In this document: positions 57,858-64,000 of the stretch, piece after piece
How the letters are laid out: each line of letters begins with the position of its first letter
How positions within the stretch are numbered: position 1 is the stretch's first letter
Source of the DNA: an uncultured Bacteroidia bacterium
GTDB taxonomy: Bacteria; Bacteroidota; Bacteroidia; Bacteroidales; UBA932
NCBI GenBank assembly: GCA_902762655.1
Contig: CACWOZ010000009.1
Span: 1 to 64,000, forward strand
Direction of reading: 5' to 3'
DNA length: 64,000 bases
Translations under genes and position numbers: made by a program
Notes under the pieces: generated by a model
The model's database searches: none
What the model saw: only the letters and a program-made list of their open reading frames with translations
Told to the model about the DNA's origin: nothing

Positions 57858-59006
57858 ATGACCGATTTCCACTTTTTAACACCTACCGAAATCGTTTTCG
57901 GGAAATCATCCGAAGAGCATCTGACGGGCCTTCTCGCCAAGTACGGAGCCCATAAGGTGCTGATACATTACGGAGGCGGAAGTGCTGAACGAAGCGGCCT
58001 CCTGACTAAAATACGCACGATGCTGGGTTCTGCTGGAATAGCGCACGTCGAGCTGGGGGGAGTGGTACCCAATCCGAAACTGTCTCTGGTCAGAGATGGC
58101 ATAGCGCTTTGCAAAAAAGAGCATGTCGACTTCATCCTTGCCGTCGGGGGTGGCAGCGTGATAGATTCTTCCAAAGGAATCGGTTACGGTCTTGCATATG
58201 ACGGTGACGTGTGGGATTTCTTCGATGCAAAGGCAACCCCGAAGGATGCGGTGCCGATAGGAGTGGTCCTTACCATCCCGGCATCGGGAAGCGAGATGTC
58301 GGACAGCACTGTCATCACCAACGACGAACTGGATCTCAAGAGGGGCAGCAACAGCGATCTGTGCCGTCCAAAGTTTGCAATAATGAATCCGGAGCGCACC
58401 TACACCCTGCCTGCATTCCAGACCGCCTGCGGCATAACGGACATACTTATGCATACTCTGGAGCGTTATTTCAGCAAGACCCATATGGACATAACTGATG
58501 CAATAGCCGAAGGGCTTCTTCGTACTGTCATGGATGCCGGGAAGAAGGTTCTGGACGATCCTTTCAATTATGAACTCCGCGCCACAATCATGTGGGCAGG
58601 GAGTCTCTCACACAACGGCCTGACCGGTTGCGGGGCAATATCCGACTTCGGGACGCACAGGCTTGAGCATGAACTCAGCACAATGTACGGGGTGGCACAC
58701 GGTGCCGGGCTGGCTGCACTCTGGTGCTATTGGGCAAAATACGTGCACGCTGAAGACCCGTCCCGATTCGAGTCCCTCTCGAAGAATGTCCTCGGGGGAG
58801 CCGAACCGATTCAGGCAATGAGAGAATTCTTCCATTCCATAGGGATGCCGGCCTCCATAAGGGAACTCATAGGACGCAGGGCGACTGATGCCGAAATAGA
58901 GGAAATGGCTCTTCGCTGCAGCCGTGGCGGAGACTTCAAAGTGGGCAATTTCAAAGTATTAGGACAAAAAGAAATGCTTGACATCTACAAGATGGCGAAT
59001 GAATGA
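57858..59006 (+). CDS. iron-containing alcohol dehydrogenase (BDH/YqhD-like)
   Basis: 382 residues from the ATG at 57858 (the TTG at 57834 follows the promoter box directly). Family III dehydrogenase: TPTEIVFGKSSEEHLTGLLA, VHYGGGS-type HYGGGSAERSG, ILAVGGGSVIDSSKGIGYGL (NAD(P)-binding), LTIPASGSEMSDSTVITND, a metal-site DILMHTLERYF, GCGAISDFGTHRLEHELSTM and YGVAHGAGLAALW. It reduces aldehydes such as butyraldehyde. A TAAATTTG box at about 57819-57826 is the promoter. Confidence 0.9.
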   Translation: MTDFHFLTPTEIVFGKSSEEHLTGLLAKYGAHKVLIHYGGGSAERSGLLTKIRTMLGSAGIAHVELGGVVPNPKLSLVRDGIALCKKEHVDFILAVGGGSVIDSSKGIGYGLAYDGDVWDFFDAKATPKDAVPIGVVLTIPASGSEMSDSTVITNDELDLKRGSNSDLCRPKFAIMNPERTYTLPAFQTACGITDILMHTLERYFSKTHMDITDAIAEGLLRTVMDAGKKVLDDPFNYELRATIMWAGSLSHNGLTGCGAISDFGTHRLEHELSTMYGVAHGAGLAALWCYWAKYVHAEDPSRFESLSKNVLGGAEPIQAMREFFHSIGMPASIRELIGRRATDAEIEEMALRCSRGGDFKVGNFKVLGQKEMLDIYKMANE

Positions 59007-59060
59007 TTTTTTTACTAAATTTGCGAGGTTTAAGAGATTGTTCTTAATATAATTTAAAAT

Positions 59061-59843
59061 ATGAAAAAGTATTTCTTTGCAGCAGCATTGCTGCTTTCCC
59101 TCTCCGCTGGAGCCCAGACTCTTGGCGAACAGATGTTGGCAAATGCACAGAAGGGTCTCGAAGATGCTCAGGCACGCTACAACGAACAGGTGATCGTTAG
59201 CGAAAAGCAGATTGCCTCCAGCCAGAAGACCATCAACGAACTCAAACTCGTCCTTGCAAAGGATCAGTCCACCCTCGACCAGGCCAATGCCACCATCAAG
59301 GCCAAGGCTGCTCTTAAAAAGACCAAAAGGGATACCTACAATGCCCAGAAGAAGGCTTTCAAGACCGACAAGACCCTTACCGCCGACGAGCAGTACCAGC
59401 TTTCCCTCATCGAAGGAGAAATCAACGTGATTGAATCTGAGATAAAGTCCGACAAGGCTGCTGCCAAGAAACTTCTGGAAGTTGTCAATAAAGACAAGGA
59501 TCTCATCAAGGCCGAAGAGGGCAAGATCGCCGACAGCAAGAATGCTGTGAAGGCTGCAAAGAACGAGATAACTAATGCGAAGAAGCTTGTCGCCGCCAGC
59601 GAGAAGCAGATCAAGGCTGAGGCCAAGACCGTTGCCGCTGCCGCCAAGGCCGCAGGCAACCACGAGGTCGAAACCGAGATTCCTGCACCCGCAGAGCAGC
59701 CTAATATAGCTCCTGTAGCCGCTCCAGAGCCCGTCGTAGTACCCGAAGCACCTGCAGTTGAACCTGTAGTGGTTCCGGAACCAGTTGCCGAGCCTGTGGC
59801 AGTTCCTGAGCCCGTAGTGGTTCCCGCTCCCGTTGCTGAATAA
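59061..59843 (+). CDS. secreted coiled-coil protein with VPEP-rich tail
   Basis: 260 residues. Signal peptide MKKYFFAAALLLSLSAGAQT. Residues ~25-190 are heptad-rich Lys/Glu/Ala coiled coil (QKTINELKLVLAKDQSTLDQ, SEIKSDKAAAKKLLEVVNKD, KNAVKAAKNEITNAKKLVAA). The last ~60 residues are repeated Pro-Glu-Val units (APEPVVVPEAPAVEPVVVPE), probably a rigid periplasmic spacer. No known family. Promoter box TAAATTTG is about 42 bp upstream. It could span the periplasm or bind the envelope; a partner is not visible. Confidence 0.75.
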   Translation: MKKYFFAAALLLSLSAGAQTLGEQMLANAQKGLEDAQARYNEQVIVSEKQIASSQKTINELKLVLAKDQSTLDQANATIKAKAALKKTKRDTYNAQKKAFKTDKTLTADEQYQLSLIEGEINVIESEIKSDKAAAKKLLEVVNKDKDLIKAEEGKIADSKNAVKAAKNEITNAKKLVAASEKQIKAEAKTVAAAAKAAGNHEVETEIPAPAEQPNIAPVAAPEPVVVPEAPAVEPVVVPEPVAEPVAVPEPVVVPAPVAE

Positions 59844-61032
59844 TAAAACAATTACGATTGTCGGCGCCGGTGCCTCCGGTTGCTTCTGCGCAGCGCAGTT
59901 GCACGAGGCTCTACCCGGGGCCGACATCCGTATTATAGAAGCCGGTCCGCGTCCCATGGCGAAACTCGCCATTACGGGAGGCGGTCGTTGCAATATCAGC
60001 AATAACTTCGAATCTATCCGCAGCCTTGAGGAAGTATACCCCAGGGGTGCGAATTTTATGAAAAGAGCACTCGCGGAATTCCCTCCGGAACACTTGCTTG
60101 ACTGGTTCCGCAAAAGGGGAGTGGAATTCATAACGGAGGACGGAGGGCGTATCTTCCCGGCATCACAGGATGCAGGAGAAATAGTCCGCGTGCTCCTCAA
60201 GGCCATTACAGGTGTCAGGATCGACTGCAATTGCAGGCTTGATTCTCTCCCCGAAGATTCCGGTTTTATCGTCGTCACTACAGGAGGAGGAAAGGGAATG
60301 GAAATCCTCGGGGATCTCCCCGTAAAGATTGTTCCGCCCGTGCCTTCGCTATTCACCTTTAATCTAAGCGATACCCCAGATGGTAACAGGAGCTCTCTGT
60401 GCACTCTCATGGGCACTTCGTGTGAGGCCGGCCTTTCGATCCCGGGCACAAAGTTCCATTCGGAAGGGGACCTTCTCGTTACGGACTGGGGGTTAAGCGG
60501 CCCTGCAGCCCTCAGGCTTTCATCCTATGCCGCACGTCATCTTGCAGAGCACCAATATCGTTCTCCTGTTACTGTACGATGGATGAACTGTCCCGAAGAG
60601 ACTTTGAGGACGATGATTACTGGAATCAAAGAAAGAAATCCCCGGAAGATGCTGAAATCCGTACATCCTGAAGGCTTAAGCGCAAGGCTTTGGGAGTATC
60701 TCTTGAAACAATCCGGCCTTAGGGATGACATGCTCTGGGCAGAACTGGGAAGCAAGGGCCTTAACAAGCTCGTTCAGGTTATATTGGCGGATAATTATTA
60801 CATCAGTGGCAAGACTCGCTTCCGTGACGAGTTCGTAAGTTGCGGCGGAGTAAGCCTATCTTCTGTCAACATAAAAACTCTTGAAAGCAAAGAGCGAGAG
60901 GGCCTGTTTTTTGCAGGCGAAATCCTGGACATTGATGCCGTTACGGGCGGATTCAATCTGCAGGCGGCCTGGTCTACAGCATATATTGTGGCAAAAACAA
61001 TTATAAACAGATATGATACGCAAGATTTCTGA
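59833..61032 (+). CDS. BaiN/HI0933-like FAD-dependent oxidoreductase
   Basis: 399 residues. The dinucleotide-binding motif TITIVGAGASGCFCAAQLH begins six residues from the start, so the start must be upstream of the first ATG (59956); only TTG 59833 (or CTG 59836) fits, overlapping the previous gene by 11 bp. Family motifs: KLAITGGGRCNISNN, RIFPASQDAGEIVRVLLKAI, ELGSKGLNKLVQVILADNYY, FFAGEILDIDAVTGGFNLQA, AWSTAYIVAKTI. The physiological substrate is unknown in this family. It overlaps the flavodiiron gene by 20 bp, so the two flavoproteins are co-transcribed. Confidence 0.85.
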   Translation: MLNNKTITIVGAGASGCFCAAQLHEALPGADIRIIEAGPRPMAKLAITGGGRCNISNNFESIRSLEEVYPRGANFMKRALAEFPPEHLLDWFRKRGVEFITEDGGRIFPASQDAGEIVRVLLKAITGVRIDCNCRLDSLPEDSGFIVVTTGGGKGMEILGDLPVKIVPPVPSLFTFNLSDTPDGNRSSLCTLMGTSCEAGLSIPGTKFHSEGDLLVTDWGLSGPAALRLSSYAARHLAEHQYRSPVTVRWMNCPEETLRTMITGIKERNPRKMLKSVHPEGLSARLWEYLLKQSGLRDDMLWAELGSKGLNKLVQVILADNYYISGKTRFRDEFVSCGGVSLSSVNIKTLESKEREGLFFAGEILDIDAVTGGFNLQAAWSTAYIVAKTIINRYDTQDF

Positions 61033-62209
61033 TTCTATCATCTACATTGGAACCGATGATTTTTCCGATCCTTTGTTTGAAAACCAGTACGAAATTCCTG
61101 ACGGGATGTCGTATAATTCATACCTCATAAAAGACTCCAAAACAGCTATTCTCGACTCATCTGACAGCCGGACCGCCGAGGAATGGAAGGAGAACCTTCT
61201 GGGTGCCCTGGAAGGCGCACAGCCCGATTATTTCGTGCTGCATCACATCGAGCCCGATCATTCCGCTCTTATTCCCTGGCTTGCCAAAGAATTCCCCGCG
61301 CTGCAGTTTGTGGCAAGTGCGAAGGCCTTGCAGATGGTTCCCCAGTTCTATCCGGAGGTAAACCTAGAGGGGCGTTCGATTGCAGTTAAAGAAGGGGACG
61401 TACTTGAACTCGGTGCGCATTCCCTCAAATTCTTTATGGCTCCTATGGTACACTGGCCGGAGGTGATGATGAGTTATGAGCAGAAGGAGAAGGTTCTCTT
61501 CTCCGCCGATGCATTCGGTAAATTCGGCGCTCTGAGCCGCAGCGGTTTCGATTCCACCGAAGAGGAAGACTGGGCCTGCGAAGCCCGCAGATACTACTTC
61601 AACATTGTAGGGAAGTACGGCGGGCCTGTCCAGACCGTCCTTAAGAAACTATCCGCACTCGATATTACTGCTATCTGTCCCTTGCACGGCCCTGTGCTGA
61701 AAGACGACCTCGGCGAGTATCTGCGCCTTTATAACATCTGGAGCACCTATGGGGTTGAAAGCGAGGGCGTTTTCGTCGCCTGCGCATCCATACACGGCAA
61801 CACGCTCAAAGCAGCGGAGAAGTTTGCCGAAATGCTCCGTGAGAAGGGGGTCAAGGTTGCATTCTCCGACCTTACCCGCGACGACCAGGCCGAGGCAGTG
61901 GAAGACGCCTTCCGATATGGCACTCTGGTGCTGGCAGCATCTTCTTACGACGCTGGCCTTTTCCCTCCGGCTGCCGAGTTCATATCTCATTTACAGGACA
62001 AAAGTTGGCAGAACCGTCGAGTCGGTCTCATCGAGAACGGATCCTGGGCGCCTACTGCCGGACGCGTAATGAAAGAGAGGTTCGCAGCGATGAAGAATGT
62101 CACCATACTGGAACCTCTCGTAACTATACGCAGTTCTATGAAGGATTCAGACCTTCCTGCTATGCAAGCGCTATCAGAATCAGTAATTGAGCCACTAAAA
62201 CTCGCATGA
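61013..62209 (+). CDS. flavodiiron protein (FprA family)
   Basis: 398 residues. N-terminal metallo-beta-lactamase-like diiron domain: VLHHIEPDHSALIPWLAKEF (H78, E80, D82, H83), MVHWPEVMMSYEQKEKVLFS, LHGPVLKDDLGEYL; C-terminal flavodoxin domain (FVACASIHGNTLKAAEKFAE, GTLVLAASSYDAGLFPPAAE, GLIENGSWAPTAGRVMKERF). It reduces O2 or NO in anaerobes. It overlaps the upstream flavoprotein gene, and its end overlaps the convergent transporter by 50 bp. Confidence 0.92.
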   Translation: MIRKISDSIIYIGTDDFSDPLFENQYEIPDGMSYNSYLIKDSKTAILDSSDSRTAEEWKENLLGALEGAQPDYFVLHHIEPDHSALIPWLAKEFPALQFVASAKALQMVPQFYPEVNLEGRSIAVKEGDVLELGAHSLKFFMAPMVHWPEVMMSYEQKEKVLFSADAFGKFGALSRSGFDSTEEEDWACEARRYYFNIVGKYGGPVQTVLKKLSALDITAICPLHGPVLKDDLGEYLRLYNIWSTYGVESEGVFVACASIHGNTLKAAEKFAEMLREKGVKVAFSDLTRDDQAEAVEDAFRYGTLVLAASSYDAGLFPPAAEFISHLQDKSWQNRRVGLIENGSWAPTAGRVMKERFAAMKNVTILEPLVTIRSSMKDSDLPAMQALSESVIEPLKLA

Positions 62210-63845
62210 ACATGGCAAGCGGGTATACCGTAGCGTAGTTCACCGAAGTATAATTGCTGTCATATGCCCCCTGTGCGAATGCAAGCACGGGGGGATTTGT
62301 TGTAGAGCCAGTGATAAGACCGCAGATCTGGAAGAAGTTCAAGTTGCAGATGAAGCGGCCGATAATCATCGTGATAAGGATGGGCACGATGGTGATGAGT
62401 GCACCATAGAGAATCCACATGTAGCCGCCGCCGATAAGCGAACTGACGAAGTTTTCCCCAGCCCCGAGACCTACCGCTGCAAGGAAGAGATTGATGCCGA
62501 TCTCGCGTATCATCATATTGGCACTCAAGGTAGTATAGGTGGTTATCTTGAGTTTCGGACCGAAGTGACCAAGGAGGATCGCGATGATCAGCGGACCGCC
62601 GGCAAGGCCGAGTTTGACAGGTTGTGGAATGCCTGGGAAATGGATGGGGATGCTGCCGAAGATGACACCCAGGGCGATGCCTGCAAAAATGGGTACGAGA
62701 TTGGGGTGCGACAGGGTTTCGGGCTTATTGCCAACGACTTTCGCGACGGAGTCGATAGCTTCCTTGGTTCCAACCACCTGGATACTGTCTCCCATCTGAA
62801 GGACAAGATTCGGCCCTGCCACCAGTTCGAGGCCGGAACGCATCACACGGGTGACCGTGACCCCATAGGTGGAACGGATATGCAGATTCTTGAGGTGCTG
62901 GCCGGTAAGGGAAGATTTTGTAATGCTCAGGCGGCGGGAAACAAGATTCACGTCCATCTTTTTCCAATCTTCCAGATGCATGGGGACTTCCTCTCCGAAG
63001 ATGATGCGTATAGTGTCGACATTGTGCTGCGATGTGACAATGAGTACCTTGTCGCCCTTCTGGAGGATAGTATCAGGGCCGGGAACGGAGATTGTGCCGT
63101 CGCGCATCATCCTGGAAACCACGAACTCGTCAGTATGTCCGGCCATAATGCTGCCGAGGGTCTTGCCGAATATCGCAGGATTTTCGACCTCGCAATGCAT
63201 GCGTCGGGCCGCATCGGTAGATGCCTCCTCATTGTCGAGAACCTCACGTTCCTTGTCCACATCTACCTTGAACACCGACTTGTAGATAATCAGCATCATG
63301 ATTACGCCAAGCACGCCCAAAGGATAGGCGACAGCGTATGATGATGCGAGTCTGGAAGCGGCATCGGAGGCTGATTCAACACTGATACCCTCGGCGACAA
63401 GGACATCCGAAAGCGTCTGCTGGGCGGCACCCAGTCCGGGAGTGTTGGTCACTGCACCGGACATCACTCCGACCATGGTGTCGAGACGTTCTCCGGTAAG
63501 ATAGTGGATCAGGATAGCCATTCCTCCGGCCATCAGCACCATGCCTACAGCCAGGAGATTCATGGTCACGCCTCCTTTACGGAAGGAGTGGAAGAATCCT
63601 GGGCCTACCTGCAGGCCTATTGAGAAGACGAAGAGGATAAGGCCGAAATCCTTCATGAAGGAAAGGGCCGTAGGGTTAGCCCTGAAGCCAAAATGGCTGA
63701 GGATGATTCCCACGAAGAGAATCCAGGTCGAGCCGATGGATACACCTTTTATTTTGAAACGCCCCAGGAATAATCCGAGGGCGATTACAACTGCAAACAG
63801 CAGGATGGTATGGGCTATGCCGTAACCAGTGAAGAGATCTGCCAT
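62160..63845 (-). CDS. AspT/YidE-type putative transporter with two RCK_C domains
   Basis: 561 residues, inner membrane. Two 5-6-helix AspT/YidE duplication domains (IAHTILLFAVVIALGLFLGR, KDFGLILFVFSIGLQVGPGF and LVPIFAGIALGVIFGSIPIH, MMIREIGINLFLAAVGLGAG) separated by two TrkA_C/RCK_C domains (DEFVVSRMMRDGTISVPGPD, VTRVMRSGLELVAGPNLVLQ). The family includes aspartate:alanine exchangers and YidE-like proteins of unknown substrate. Substrate is not assignable. Convergent with the flavodiiron gene (50-bp overlap). Confidence 0.88.
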   Translation of the reverse strand: MADLFTGYGIAHTILLFAVVIALGLFLGRFKIKGVSIGSTWILFVGIILSHFGFRANPTALSFMKDFGLILFVFSIGLQVGPGFFHSFRKGGVTMNLLAVGMVLMAGGMAILIHYLTGERLDTMVGVMSGAVTNTPGLGAAQQTLSDVLVAEGISVESASDAASRLASSYAVAYPLGVLGVIMMLIIYKSVFKVDVDKEREVLDNEEASTDAARRMHCEVENPAIFGKTLGSIMAGHTDEFVVSRMMRDGTISVPGPDTILQKGDKVLIVTSQHNVDTIRIIFGEEVPMHLEDWKKMDVNLVSRRLSITKSSLTGQHLKNLHIRSTYGVTVTRVMRSGLELVAGPNLVLQMGDSIQVVGTKEAIDSVAKVVGNKPETLSHPNLVPIFAGIALGVIFGSIPIHFPGIPQPVKLGLAGGPLIIAILLGHFGPKLKITTYTTLSANMMIREIGINLFLAAVGLGAGENFVSSLIGGGYMWILYGALITIVPILITMIIGRFICNLNFFQICGLITGSTTNPPVLAFAQGAYDSNYTSVNYATVYPLAMFMRVLVAQLLILIALA

Positions 63846-63846
63846 A

Positions 63847-64000
63847 CTACCATTCGTATTCGAAACGGATATCTACCGGAATCTTCTCGAGACGGATGTT
63901 GATGAAGTCAGCCTCCAGGTCCTTGCCTACAGATGAATACTTGCGGATGAAATCGGAAGCAGCGGCTTTGTTGCCCTCTGCCTGGATTTTCAGCAGTTCA
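63847..64000 (-). CDS. C-terminal end of a protein, possibly an M49-type peptidase (5' end outside window)
   Basis: The partial minus-strand frame reads ELLKIQAEGNKAAASDFIRK, YSSVGKDLEADFINIRLEKI, PVDIRFEYEW, stop at 63847. The helix followed by 'EKIPVDIRFEYEW' is compatible with the end of dipeptidyl-peptidase III-like M49 proteins of Bacteroidales, but the fragment is too short to be sure. It stops 1 bp before the transporter ATG, so it belongs to the same operon, as the upstream gene. Confidence 0.45.
   Translation of the reverse strand, partial: ELLKIQAEGNKAAASDFIRKYSSVGKDLEADFINIRLEKIPVDIRFEYEW

Noticed and set aside
1..64000. tRNA or rRNA genes
   Set aside because: I found no cloverleaf with a TTCRANNC T-loop plus acceptor stem and no rRNA signature; only RNase P RNA is clear.

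Overview
The window comes from a bacterium of the order Bacteroidales (phylum Bacteroidota), probably a gut or host-associated lineage. The evidence is the repeated TAnnTTTG promoter element a few bases upstream of genes, the near absence of Shine-Dalgarno sequences, a TPP riboswitch in front of a TonB-dependent receptor, many lipoproteins with Bacteroidota-style signal peptides, and gene families typical of the group (helicase-associated-domain orphan, RhaM-like mutarotase, GH106, TrpB2, LytTR regulators). I cannot name a genus.

Layout. 1-1338: end of a sugar-kinase/mutarotase pair. 1339-14700: an accessory region made of small modules and gene debris. Two near-identical 136-bp direct repeats (1403-1538 and 9183-9318) and a diverged third copy (14620-14707) divide it. 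The first segment holds a decayed WbuC cupin, a helicase-associated orphan, an AT-rich operon OLD-family nuclease / compact UvrD-like helicase / 4-fold beta-flower protein (Gabija-like, probably anti-phage), an amber-interrupted reading frame, a HigB-HigA toxin-antitoxin pair, and a two-gene RiPP locus (37-residue Cys-containing precursor plus radical SAM/SPASM maturase). The second segment holds an AbiEi antitoxin whose AbiEii partner is truncated, a phosphoesterase, a frameshifted remnant, a Zn-ribbon/CDF transporter pair and a uracil-DNA-glycosylase-like protein. From 14842 on the content is mostly core-like.

Core region. rfbA and a WbpM/PglF-type dehydratase (surface polysaccharide); RNase P RNA on the minus strand; glutaminyl cyclase; TPP riboswitch with its TonB receptor; a candidate sRNA; trmD; DUF349; yidC-yggS; remnants of a beta-glucan locus; a NUC1-type nuclease; a complete tryptophan attenuator (Trp-Trp-Trp leader peptide) in front of trpB2; a LytTR regulator; an arginase-like gene; the glycine cleavage operon gcvT-gcvH-gcvPA-gcvPB with a GDPD lipoprotein; trmO with an M23 peptidase; a GH106 rhamnosidase with a K+/H+ antiporter; a HerA-like ATPase; a porin-potABCD polyamine operon; a nucleoside kinase; a queuosine locus (yhhQ-queF) with a candidate preQ1-I riboswitch; copA; an iron alcohol dehydrogenase; a coiled-coil secreted protein; a BaiN-like flavoprotein with a flavodiiron protein; and an AspT/YidE-type transporter.

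The most notable elements are the RiPP locus, the three-gene OLD/UvrD/beta-flower operon, the tryptophan attenuator with three alternative helices, the candidate preQ1 element, and short hairpin repeats inserted in frame inside yidC and the GH106 gene.
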